From Alphaproteobacteria bacterium (GTDB taxonomy: Bacteria > Pseudomonadota > Alphaproteobacteria > RF32 > CAG-239): a DNA stretch of 13,685 nt. Within the stretch, counting starts at the first letter, position 1. Each line of letters starts with the position of its first letter. The notes under the pieces are model-generated. The model did no database searches. It worked only from the letters and a program-made list of their open reading frames with translations, and was not told where the DNA came from. This document shows, piece by piece, positions 1 through 6,578 of this stretch. The stretch spans positions 1 through 13,685 of the forward strand of contig JAFVBT010000019.1 of the NCBI GenBank assembly GCA_017479785.1. The letters are read 5' to 3'. Made by a program: the position numbers and the translations under genes.

Positions 1-12
1 TTGTAATAAGAA

Positions 13-35
13 AACCCCCAGATAGTCTGGGGGTT
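13..35. repeat. IS left-end hairpin
   Basis: A perfect 10-bp stem (arms 13-22 and 26-35) has a 3-nt TAG loop. On the minus strand it is followed by TTTTCTT, so it could also stop transcription leaving the element leftward. On the plus strand no T-run follows. Its position and the loop shared with the right hairpin suggest it is the left transposase recognition hairpin. Confidence 0.7.
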
Positions 36-61
36 CCGGAAAGCTTACAGCTTTACATCGT

Positions 62-130
62 AAAACCTCCTTTATATAGTGAGTTATACAGTCTGACCAC
101 TGAATAACAAAATGATATAAAGGAGGTTTT
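62..130 (+). promoter_or_regulatory. Inverted repeat sequestering the tnpA ribosome binding site
   Basis: Bases 62-77 are a perfect 16-bp reverse complement of 115-130, and the right arm contains the AAAGGAGG ribosome binding site of tnpA. In a transcript that starts upstream of 62 the site would be buried in a long stem. This matches the known IS200 arrangement, where a 5' leader hairpin represses transposase translation, including in read-through transcripts. A transcript starting between the arms would escape. A TATACA at 85-90 is a weak candidate -10 for such a start. Confidence 0.8.
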
Positions 131-133
131 AAA

Positions 134-583
134 ATGACCACAAACACATTAGCACATACAACATGGAATTGTAAATACCATATTGTATTCGCCCCAAAAT
201 ATCGCAGAAAAGCGTTCTATGGGGGTCGCCGTCTGGAAATAGGACAGATACTTAGGCAATTATGCAACCACAAGGGAGTGAATATATTAGAGGCAGAGGT
301 ATGTCCAGACCATGTTCATATGTTAATAGAAATACCACCCAAATATTCCGTGAGTAGCGTCATGGGTTTTCTTAAAGGAAAAAGTAGCTTAGCGATATAC
401 GATAAATGGGGAAATGCAAAATTTCGGTATCGCAACAGGGAATTTTGGTGTAGAGGATACTATGTGGATACGGCAGGAAAGAATGATAAAAAGATAGCCG
501 AATACATAAGAAATCAGTTAAAAGAGGATGCTGAAGCCAGTCAAATGACATTAGATATAGACCCGTTTACGGGTAGCAAGTAA
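134..583 (+). CDS. tnpA: IS200/IS605-family Y1 transposase TnpA
   Basis: This 149-residue single-domain transposase has the family's usual length. It belongs to the HUH endonuclease superfamily, which cuts and rejoins single-stranded DNA at the hairpin ends of the element. The HUH metal-binding motif is His60-Val-His62 (PDHVHM). The nucleophile is most likely Tyr124 in EYIRNQ, with Gln128 one helical turn on, as in known TnpA proteins. The N-terminal strand WNCKYHIVFAPKYR is a further family hallmark. The ATG follows AAAGGAGG with a suitable gap, and that site lies in the right arm of an inverted repeat likely to limit translation. No residue is missing and no frameshift is seen, so the protein is probably active. 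Confidence 0.95.
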   Translation: MTTNTLAHTTWNCKYHIVFAPKYRRKAFYGGRRLEIGQILRQLCNHKGVNILEAEVCPDHVHMLIEIPPKYSVSSVMGFLKGKSSLAIYDKWGNAKFRYRNREFWCRGYYVDTAGKNDKKIAEYIRNQLKEDAEASQMTLDIDPFTGSK

Positions 584-656
584 TAGTCGCCCGGTCAGAT
601 TGTAGTACGCCCTTTAGGCGTGTGCTGGTAAAGTGAGCCTTATAGGCGTATAAGAA
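584..656 (+). other. Untranslated 3' part of the IS with small stem-loops
   Basis: No ORF is evident between the tnpA stop and the right-end hairpin. Two short hairpins are seen: ACGCC/GGCGT (607-621) and GCCT/AGGC (637-647). The heptamer TAGGCGT occurs twice, at 615-621 and 643-649. They may be part of the single-stranded right-end structure or of the transcript's 3' UTR. No function can be assigned. Confidence 0.4.
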
Positions 657-688
657 GAACCGCCGGCTAGGCCGGCGGGTTCCTTTTT
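657..688 (+). terminator. IS right-end hairpin and likely rho-independent terminator
   Basis: A GC-rich stem (GAACC plus GCCGGC on the left, GCCGGC, one bulged G, then GGTTC on the right) closes on a TAG loop and is followed by CTTTTT. It has the form of an intrinsic terminator for tnpA. With its loop and foot shared with the left hairpin, it is also the probable right-end transposase recognition site. Confidence 0.75.
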
Positions 689-710
689 CATTAATATTCA
701 GTAGGAACTT

Positions 711-875
711 TTACAAGCTGTCGTCACGCAAGATATAAAAATCATCATTCTGCGTGACATTTTTCTTCTCTGTTGATGCGCTTTTTGGGGGCACAACTTG
801 AGATTTTCTGCACTTGCGGGAAGGATTTTTTCCAAGCAAGTCGTAAGGGTCATGTAAAAAATCGTTATCGTCCAT
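711..875 (-). CDS. Possible small protein, 54 residues, unknown
   Basis: An open frame runs from ATG at 875 to TAA at 711, encoding 54 residues. The product is very polar, beginning MDDNDFLHDPYDLLGKNP and ending FYILRDDSL, with a basic, Ser/Thr/Pro-containing middle. I recognise no family. It is divergent from the large helical-protein gene and ends close to the IS right end. Against it: there is no Shine-Dalgarno sequence before the ATG, and a TATAAT on this strand (882-877) sits so close that transcription from it would begin inside the frame. A TTG codon at 839 is an alternative start but also lacks a ribosome site. It could be a real small gene, the tail of a decayed gene, or chance. Confidence 0.3.
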   Translation of the reverse strand: MDDNDFLHDPYDLLGKNPSRKCRKSQVVPPKSASTEKKNVTQNDDFYILRDDSL

Positions 876-952
876 AATTATAACAAATTAAAAGTAAAAG
901 ATTTGAGTAAGTCTAACAAGCGTTGTTATAAAAGTCAATGTTAAAATTTTTG

Positions 953-978
953 ACATAAAAGTTTAATTTTAGCAGAAA
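953..978 (+). promoter_or_regulatory. Conserved 26-bp upstream box, copy A
   Basis: This stretch, starting ACATAAAAGTT and ending TTTTAGCAGAAA, matches minus-strand 9509-9484 at 25 of 26 positions; the one difference is T for A at 964. It ends 4 bp before the -35 hexamer in both copies. That is the place expected for an activator site or an UP element (the AT-rich site bound by the RNA polymerase alpha subunit). The non-AT core TAGCAG, kept in both copies, favours a specific protein, but this is inference. Confidence 0.65.
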
Positions 979-982
979 TTAT

Positions 983-1011
983 TTGACTTTATTGTTATTT
1001 CTTGCTATACT
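983..1011 (+). promoter_or_regulatory. Sigma-70 type promoter of the large helical protein gene
   Basis: TTGACT (983-988) is followed by a 17-bp spacer and TATACT (1006-1011), with an upstream TG giving an extended -10 (TGCTATACT). Predicted transcription start is near 1018, about 30 bases before the start codon. The -10 is framed by TTGC and GCAA, as in the paralogue's promoter at 9480-9451. This is a strong match to consensus. Confidence 0.8.
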
Positions 1012-1046
1012 GCAAGTATGGAAACGTGACACAAAGGAGAAGTATG

Positions 1047-3137
1047 ATGGATGGGGACAAGTGGGTTGAAATGAGTGATAGTGAAAAAGAGGCTTGGTTA
1101 CAGGAACGTGGCGGCTACGATAATTGGACCAGAAATACTCGTATTCATGGGGATTTTGATGGTGTCCATCCTATTGAGCGAGAAGTAACTATTAATCTGA
1201 TATACAAACATATAGAAAAGAAAAAAGAAAAAGCACGTAAGGAGGAGGACGCCAGACGTGAGGCAAGAGCCAAAGAGTTGCACGTAAAATTATCGAATCA
1301 TAACTATTTTTATCAACAAGCCGTTAAACAAGGTCCTTTGATGCCCGGATGGGAAAAATCTTCCGACTTGAGAACCTTTTGTTTTTATCTTACACAAGCA
1401 ATGTGTCTTGGTAAAGTGTCCGAATATGAAAAAACAGTCAAAATAGCTCAGGAACTGGGTATTATCGGCCCAGATTTTATGGAGCACCTGCCGGAGAATC
1501 ACAAATATCTGACTCAGTTCGTTAATAGTCCGGATATGGTTAAATTCTTGCTTAGTCATGTAGATGCCAATACCAGTGAAGGTGTGGAATTCGGTACTAA
1601 ACTTATGAAAAATGCCGTTAAAAACGGTGTGAAGTATATGACTGTGATTGAAGCCGCCGCAGGAAAAAAAGAGTTGTTACTTTCATTTGCTCAAAATACC
1701 GAAGATCTTGGTGTTTTGGGAAAATGTGTCGCGATTGGTGTAGATATCAAAGCTTTTGATTTTGAACAAACCTTCATCAAATGTCTTGGAACGTATACAA
1801 GGGACAGCGATTTGAAATTTGTTACTATAAAAGCCCTTGAAGCCGGATATCAGTTGGATATTGATAAATTGGCGGAAGGTAAAAAAATCAAAGAAGATAA
1901 ACTTACTTTCATAAAGGATATTGTACAGACTTATCATAATGCAGATAAATCGTTGATTAAAGTTTTGCAAGAAGATAATGCAGATGAAATCCGTAAACGA
2001 ATCGGCAACGGCAGATTATCCGAATATGATATAAAATATATGATGGATTTTGTTGAATATAATCAAAGGGGAAATTTCTTTGATTATTATATGACTGTGA
2101 TGAAATCTGTTCCTGAAGCCGAAAAGGAAACGTTACCTTTCAAACAGGCTGAAGAAATGTATATAGCCGAAGAAAAGCGTAAAGAAGAAGAGCGAATAGC
2201 CGAAGAAAAGCGTAAAGAAGAAGTGCGGATCATAAAAGAAAAAATTCAAAAGGACGGCAGTTTACATCATTTGGTGATGGATATAATGCCGTATTCTCAG
2301 AATGCGGTTGATTATTTGATACGAGATAATGGGGTGGTGTCGAAAGTATTTTCTGTGAGCTTACTTAACGATGTCGAGCCACAGCAATTGGCTGCCGATA
2401 TCAGAGAAATGCCGCAAGAAATAATCAATAATCTGGCAAAAGATGTTGCCGATCATTTCTCTGTATACAAATATGATTCGAAAACTGCCGATGAAAAAGA
2501 TAAAGAAAAATCAACGCCGAAAATTAAGGATTTTCATAAAATTAAATTTTTGGCCGCCTGTCTTGTCCTTTATGAGGTCAGTACCGGTGCAGATAAGAAT
2601 GCGCTTAAGGCCGAATTACTGAAATACAGAACAGACGGAAGCGATGAAGAACGTCGGAAAAAGGCTCATATGTTTGTAAAGGCCAAAAATGCTCTTGAAG
2701 GGAATTTGGAAGAAGACAGGGTGGTTAAAGGGTTATCACGTATATCCTACACACAATCATCTTCATTAAACAAGGCCTTGAGAGAAAACAGTTATGTTTA
2801 TGATATTAAGGGCATACTGAAGCGTGAAAGAAATGCTTATGAAGATAAACTGGATACCCTAAAGATAGCCAGCGGCATCAGCGCTGCAAGTGTCGCCGGA
2901 GTTGCCGCATTTTTGGGTCTTGGGCATTATGTTATGACATCTGCTCCGGATTATCCTGAGGGGTATTATCCTGAGGATTACTATGACCCGACGGAGATGA
3001 TGACACCGGAAAAAAATGAAGACTTTAAGGTTTCTTCAAAAGAAGAATTTGAGCAAGAGGTTAAAGAACAAAGTCAGGAAAGCAAAGACGGCAAAACCTG
3101 CCATTTCCATCATCACAAGGGCGGACGCTCATATTAA
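1047..3137 (+). CDS. Unknown helical protein with C-terminal membrane segment, paralogue of the 9421-8693 gene
   Basis: I do not recognise a named family. From ATG 1047 the product is 696 residues. In order it has a highly charged helix (about 57-78), then a predicted all-helical region. Residues about 105-195 of that region align with the smaller protein at 9421-8693 and look like divergent ankyrin or similar alpha-solenoid repeats (for example NSPDMVKFLLSHVDANTS). A Glu/Lys-rich coiled coil follows (about 372-401), built on an 11-residue tandem duplication, then more helices. One hydrophobic, Ala/Gly-rich segment (about 608-630) looks like a membrane span, followed by a Tyr/Pro-rich and acidic tail ending in a His cluster (CHFHHH). 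No signal peptide is seen, so it may be anchored through its C-terminus. GGAG stands 7 nt before ATG 1047; ATG 1044 is a near alternative. A TTG at 1002 lies upstream of the predicted transcript start. A scaffold or host-interaction role is possible but unproven. Confidence 0.85.
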   Translation: MDGDKWVEMSDSEKEAWLQERGGYDNWTRNTRIHGDFDGVHPIEREVTINLIYKHIEKKKEKARKEEDARREARAKELHVKLSNHNYFYQQAVKQGPLMPGWEKSSDLRTFCFYLTQAMCLGKVSEYEKTVKIAQELGIIGPDFMEHLPENHKYLTQFVNSPDMVKFLLSHVDANTSEGVEFGTKLMKNAVKNGVKYMTVIEAAAGKKELLLSFAQNTEDLGVLGKCVAIGVDIKAFDFEQTFIKCLGTYTRDSDLKFVTIKALEAGYQLDIDKLAEGKKIKEDKLTFIKDIVQTYHNADKSLIKVLQEDNADEIRKRIGNGRLSEYDIKYMMDFVEYNQRGNFFDYYMTVMKSVPEAEKETLPFKQAEEMYIAEEKRKEEERIAEEKRKEEVRIIKEKIQKDGSLHHLVMDIMPYSQNAVDYLIRDNGVVSKVFSVSLLNDVEPQQLAADIREMPQEIINNLAKDVADHFSVYKYDSKTADEKDKEKSTPKIKDFHKIKFLAACLVLYEVSTGADKNALKAELLKYRTDGSDEERRKKAHMFVKAKNALEGNLEEDRVVKGLSRISYTQSSSLNKALRENSYVYDIKGILKRERNAYEDKLDTLKIASGISAASVAGVAAFLGLGHYVMTSAPDYPEGYYPEDYYDPTEMMTPEKNEDFKVSSKEEFEQEVKEQSQESKDGKTCHFHHHKGGRSY
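2163..2228 (+). repeat. 33-bp tandem duplication inside the helical protein gene
   Basis: Two adjoining 33-bp units, 2163-2195 and 2196-2228, differ at only 2 positions, both in their last five bases. Each encodes IAEEKRKEE plus two residues, so the duplication adds 11 residues (three helical turns) to a charged coiled coil without shifting the frame. The near identity suggests a recent event and possible length variation between strains. Confidence 0.9.
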
Positions 3138-3167
3138 CGGGATTCCGGCTTTGGTTCGGTTAATTAC

Positions 3168-3200
3168 AAAAGCACTTTATCGTTCGGGTAAGGTGCTTTT
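3168..3200. terminator. Bidirectional rho-independent terminator between convergent genes
   Basis: A 12-bp stem with one G-T pair (arms 3168-3179 and 3189-3200) and a 9-nt loop has A-tract and T-tract arms (AAAAGCAC/GTGCTTTT). On the plus strand it is followed by ATATTTATTT. On the minus strand the arm ends in CTTTT. It lies 30 bp after the plus-strand stop at 3137 and just beyond the tag stop at 3205, so it can serve both genes. Confidence 0.8.
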
Positions 3201-3204
3201 ATAT

Positions 3205-3828
3205 TTATTTAAAGCACTGTACCTGTTTTTCAGCATCCAGATGCTTACGGATTGTCGGAAAATGCGTGTTGATATAGTGATAGCGCGGGCAATTTTGGTC
3301 GTGGTCGTTGATGATGCCGCAGGCTTGCAGGTGTGAATATATTGTGATTTCGCCCATATACTTAAATCCGCGTTTTTTTAAATCTTTACTGATTGCTGCC
3401 GACAGGCCGTTGCTGACCGGAATATAACCGTCGCCGTGCTTATCATATAATACGGTCTTTCCATCTGTATATGCCCATAAATAAGCGTCAAAGCTGCCGA
3501 ATTCGGCGCGAATATCTAAAAACTTTTGTGCGTTGTGAATAATTGCCGCAATTTTGCGCGGGCTTTTTATCATGCCTTCCGTATGCATAATCCGTTCTAT
3601 ATCTTGAGTATTATAGTCGGCGATTTTATTGAAATCAAAATTATCAAAACAGCTGCGAAAAATTTCGCGCTTATTAATTACAATTTGCCAACTTAAACCG
3701 CACTGCATAACTTCCATCATCAGGTATTCAAACTGACGACGATCATCATGCACCGGTACACCCCATTCTTCATTATGATAATTGACGTTTATGGCTGAAG
3801 CCTTGTTCCAGTAGTCACAGTATCCCAT
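3205..3828 (-). CDS. tag: DNA-3-methyladenine glycosylase I
   Basis: This 207-residue enzyme removes 3-methyladenine from alkylated DNA, the first step of base excision repair in the cytoplasm. Family residues are in place. The zinc-binding set is Cys4, His18 (NYHNEEWGVP), His176 and Cys180 (NDHDQNC), corresponding to Cys4, His17, His175 and Cys179 in E. coli Tag. The base-recognition Glu39 and Trp47 sit in EVMQCGLSW. The motif KKRGFKYMG and the helix SHLQACG are also typical. It is slightly longer than the E. coli protein at the C-terminus. The gene starts 10 bp after the polA stop, and its ribosome site (AGGAAG) overlaps that stop codon. It is therefore very probably translated from the polA transcript, pairing base removal with repair synthesis. 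Confidence 0.95.
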   Translation of the reverse strand: MGYCDYWNKASAINVNYHNEEWGVPVHDDRRQFEYLMMEVMQCGLSWQIVINKREIFRSCFDNFDFNKIADYNTQDIERIMHTEGMIKSPRKIAAIIHNAQKFLDIRAEFGSFDAYLWAYTDGKTVLYDKHGDGYIPVSNGLSAAISKDLKKRGFKYMGEITIYSHLQACGIINDHDQNCPRYHYINTHFPTIRKHLDAEKQVQCFK

Positions 3829-3838
3829 AAAAATCTTC

Positions 3839-6559
3839 CTAATGTGCCGTATCCCATGTTAAACCGCTGCCTACTTCCGCAACCATTTTAACTGCCGTCG
3901 GCACAACATTTTCCATAATTTGTTTCAATAAAGCCGAAACTTCCGCCACTTGATCCCGATGAACTTCCAATACCAATTCATCATGGACTTGCAGCAAAAG
4001 TTTTGCATCAAAATTGTTTTTTGCCAATGCATAATCAACCTGTTGCATAGCCAGCTTAACAATATCGGCGGCACCGCCCTGAATGGGAGCATTAATTGCC
4101 GCACGTTCGGCAAAAGATGCAACGCGTTGGTTCGGACTGTTGATGCCCAAAAGGGCACATTTACGGCCGAACGGAGTGAATACACAGCCGTTTTGGCGTG
4201 CAAATTCTATGGTTTTATCCATATAAACTTTCATTTCCGGCATAATATTAAAATAAGAATCAATGTATTGTTTAGCCAGTTCGCGCGGAATACCGAGTTG
4301 TTTGGCCAAACCGAATTGCGAAATGCCGTAAATAATGCCGAAGTTTATGGCTTTGGCGCGACTGCGGTGTTCTCTGTCTACCTTATCCGGCGGCAAGTTA
4401 AATACACGGGCTGCCGTGGCGGCATGAATATCTGCACCGTGCTCAAAGGCATCTCGCAGGGCCTTAATTTCAGCAACTGATGCCATTAAACGCAATTCCA
4501 TCTGGCTGTAATCGGCGGAAACCAGCATATATTCCGGAGAAGCCTCAAAACAGGCTCTGATTTTTCGACCGATATCGCTGCGGTTCGGAATGTTTTGCAG
4601 ATTAGGATTAGAAGAGGCCAAACGTCCGGTGTTGACAACCGTCTGAGAAAATGTTGTATGTACACGATCGGTACTATCGCGAACTTCCAAAAGTGCGGTT
4701 GTGTAGGTTGATTTAAGTTTGGCATAACTGCGCCATTCCAAAATTTTGGCGGCTATTTCATATTCTTCGGCCAATTGTTCCAGAACTTCGGCACTGGTAT
4801 TAAAACTGCCGGAAACATTTTTCTTTCCTTTCAAACCGAGCTTCAGGTATAAGATTTCACCGATTTGCTTGGGCGAATTTAAATTGAATTTTTCTCCTGC
4901 CAAGTTGTAAATTTCTTTTTCGGTAGTTGCCATTTTCTCGGAAAACTCGGAATCTAATTCTTTGAGTTTTTGTTCGTTAACCTTAATGCCGGCTTTTTCC
5001 ATTTTATACAATACTTTAATCAGCGGTCTATCAAGTATTTCATAAACATAATTCTTTTTCTCTTTGAAAATACGTTCTTTTAGTTTAGGGTATATCTTGC
5101 CGATGCAATCTGCCGTTGCATATACATAGGGTCCGTATTCTTCTGCCGTAAAATCAATTTGCTTGATTTTAGCTGATAATTTAGGTTCGGTCAATTCGCG
5201 GTTTAAGACAAGACGGGTTAAAGCCGGTAATGAATGTTCATGTTCGGAACTGTCCAAATCGTATGACATAACCGATATATCGTCATACGGAAAAATATCA
5301 ATGTTTTCCGTGTAAAGCGTTTGTAATTGGTGCCATTGAGTTTTCAAATCGGCTGTCACTTTAAGGATATCTTTATCAGCCAAAATTTCCCGAATAAAAT
5401 CAAGAACGGTTTTCATATCTGTATCCGTATCGCCGGATTGCTTTGAAAACGAGAACAAGTCATCGGTATGGTTGCTTTGCGGTAACGGCAGATAGTAAGC
5501 CTCATCCGGTGTTGTGCTTAAACTGAAACCGGCAATTTTTATACCATCATATAAAACTTGAAAAAATAATTGATGCGATTCTTTAATTTTATTTTTTAAT
5601 TCGTTGATATCATTTTGTTTTTTTATTGTTTTATAAACAAACTCTTTGGTCGCCGGCTGTTGTTGATCGGTATCTGTGGTTAAATCATTTGTGTTGCTGT
5701 GCTCATTTATCCATTTTTCCAGTTTCGGACGAATACTCTTAAAACCGAGCTTGTCGGCAAAATTCAATAAGTTATCGCCTTGCGGGGTACAGCATCTGAA
5801 CTCCTGCAAATCATGAGTTACCGGAACATCATCTTTTAATGTGACAAGCTTTAAGGATATTTCGGCATCTTCTTTGTGATTAGTGATTAACTCGCGGCGT
5901 TTGGCCTGCGGAATTTGCTCGGCATTCTCAAGAATATCGTGCAATGAGCCATATTGATTAACAAGCTCGGCCGCGGTTTTTAAGCCAATACCCGGTACAC
6001 CGGGAATATTATCCGTTTTATCACCGGCTAAAGCTTGTACATCAACAACCTTATCCGGATAAACACCAAACTTTTCCTTAACGTCCTCCGGTGTAAAAAA
6101 CTTGTCTTTCATTCCGTCATAAAAAGAAACTCCGGGGCGGATGAGCTGCATCAAATCTTTATCGGCAGAAACAATTATTACTTCATGGCCGGCTTTTAAT
6201 GCCTGTGCGGTGTATGTTGCTATTAAATCATCAGCTTCGTATCCTTCTTGCAAGACATAAGGGAATCCCATAACCTGTATGGTTTGATGAATTAAGTCAA
6301 ATTGCGGTATAAGAAGTTCGGGAACTTCGGCGCGTGTGGCCTTATATTCTTTAAAAATTTGATTTCTGAAATTTTCGCGTTTGGCATCAAGCAAAACAAC
6401 GCAATAGTCGCACGGAATATTTTTCATTAAGCGCATAAACATGGTCATAAATCCGTAAACGGCATTAACCGGTGTGCCGTCCGGTGCCGTCATATTCGGC
6501 AAGGCATAAAAAGCACGAAAAATATATCCCGAACCGTCTATCAGACAAACTTTACTCAT
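3839..6559 (-). CDS. polA: DNA polymerase I
   Basis: This 906-residue polymerase fills gaps in excision repair and replaces RNA primers. The 5'-3' exonuclease domain (about 1-290) keeps its acidic motifs (LIDGSG, LLDAK, YEADD, SADKD, GDKTDN). The polymerase domain (about 510-906) has motif A DYSQMELR (Asp683), the O-helix RSRAKAINFG (Lys735) and motif C HDE (859-861). The central domain (about 305-500) has the fold region of a 3'-5' exonuclease. However, the E. coli DTE motif (Asp355/Glu357) reads QVL here, and the Asp424 site reads Gln (DLKTQ). Proofreading is therefore probably absent, as in Taq and Bacillus PolA. The start at 6559 is chosen because GGAG stands 7 nt before it; an upstream in-frame ATG at 6589 overlaps the likely promoter. 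The gene is first in an operon with tag. Confidence 0.95.
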   Translation of the reverse strand: MSKVCLIDGSGYIFRAFYALPNMTAPDGTPVNAVYGFMTMFMRLMKNIPCDYCVVLLDAKRENFRNQIFKEYKATRAEVPELLIPQFDLIHQTIQVMGFPYVLQEGYEADDLIATYTAQALKAGHEVIIVSADKDLMQLIRPGVSFYDGMKDKFFTPEDVKEKFGVYPDKVVDVQALAGDKTDNIPGVPGIGLKTAAELVNQYGSLHDILENAEQIPQAKRRELITNHKEDAEISLKLVTLKDDVPVTHDLQEFRCCTPQGDNLLNFADKLGFKSIRPKLEKWINEHSNTNDLTTDTDQQQPATKEFVYKTIKKQNDINELKNKIKESHQLFFQVLYDGIKIAGFSLSTTPDEAYYLPLPQSNHTDDLFSFSKQSGDTDTDMKTVLDFIREILADKDILKVTADLKTQWHQLQTLYTENIDIFPYDDISVMSYDLDSSEHEHSLPALTRLVLNRELTEPKLSAKIKQIDFTAEEYGPYVYATADCIGKIYPKLKERIFKEKKNYVYEILDRPLIKVLYKMEKAGIKVNEQKLKELDSEFSEKMATTEKEIYNLAGEKFNLNSPKQIGEILYLKLGLKGKKNVSGSFNTSAEVLEQLAEEYEIAAKILEWRSYAKLKSTYTTALLEVRDSTDRVHTTFSQTVVNTGRLASSNPNLQNIPNRSDIGRKIRACFEASPEYMLVSADYSQMELRLMASVAEIKALRDAFEHGADIHAATAARVFNLPPDKVDREHRSRAKAINFGIIYGISQFGLAKQLGIPRELAKQYIDSYFNIMPEMKVYMDKTIEFARQNGCVFTPFGRKCALLGINSPNQRVASFAERAAINAPIQGGAADIVKLAMQQVDYALAKNNFDAKLLLQVHDELVLEVHRDQVAEVSALLKQIMENVVPTAVKMVAEVGSGLTWDTAH

Positions 6560-6578
6560 CTTATATCTCCTTACGATT

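Larger units (their letters stand above)
1..695 (+). mobile_element. IS200-type insertion sequence (IS200/IS605 family, tnpA only)
   Basis: A compact element contains a single Y1 transposase gene flanked by two hairpins, at 13-35 on the left and 657-682 on the right. Both hairpins have the loop TAG and the same foot (AAC before, GTTCC after), as expected if one transposase binds both ends. There is no tnpB, no terminal inverted repeat and no obvious target duplication, which agrees with single-strand 'peel and paste' transposition known for this family. The outer boundaries are estimates: the left tip may be at or just before base 1 and the right tip lies somewhere in about 685-705. The element looks intact because its reading frame is whole and both hairpins are well formed. 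Confidence 0.85.
876..1046. other. Intergenic regulatory region upstream of the large helical protein
   Basis: With the doubtful ORF at 711-875, this makes up the roughly 350-bp stretch between the IS and the next solid gene. The left half is AT-rich with no feature I can name. The right half holds the conserved box, promoter and ribosome site listed separately. No tRNA or other RNA gene is visible. Confidence 0.5.

Noticed and set aside
584..656. omegaRNA-like guide RNA in the IS 3' region
   Set aside because: Such RNAs go with tnpB/iscB nucleases. No such gene is present, and the region has only two tiny hairpins.
1002..1046. TTG at 1002 as start of the large helical protein (711 residues)
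   Set aside because: It lies across the promoter's -10 region and upstream of the predicted transcript start, and has no ribosome site. ATG 1047 (or 1044) has a good GGAG.
3016..3336. 106-codon plus-strand frame across the end of the helical protein gene
   Set aside because: It overlaps a well-supported gene, runs through the terminator hairpin at 3168-3200 and has no ribosome site.
3950..4480. 176-codon plus-strand frame inside polA
   Set aside because: It is antisense to the conserved polymerase domain and has no ribosome site or recognisable motif, so it is a shadow frame.
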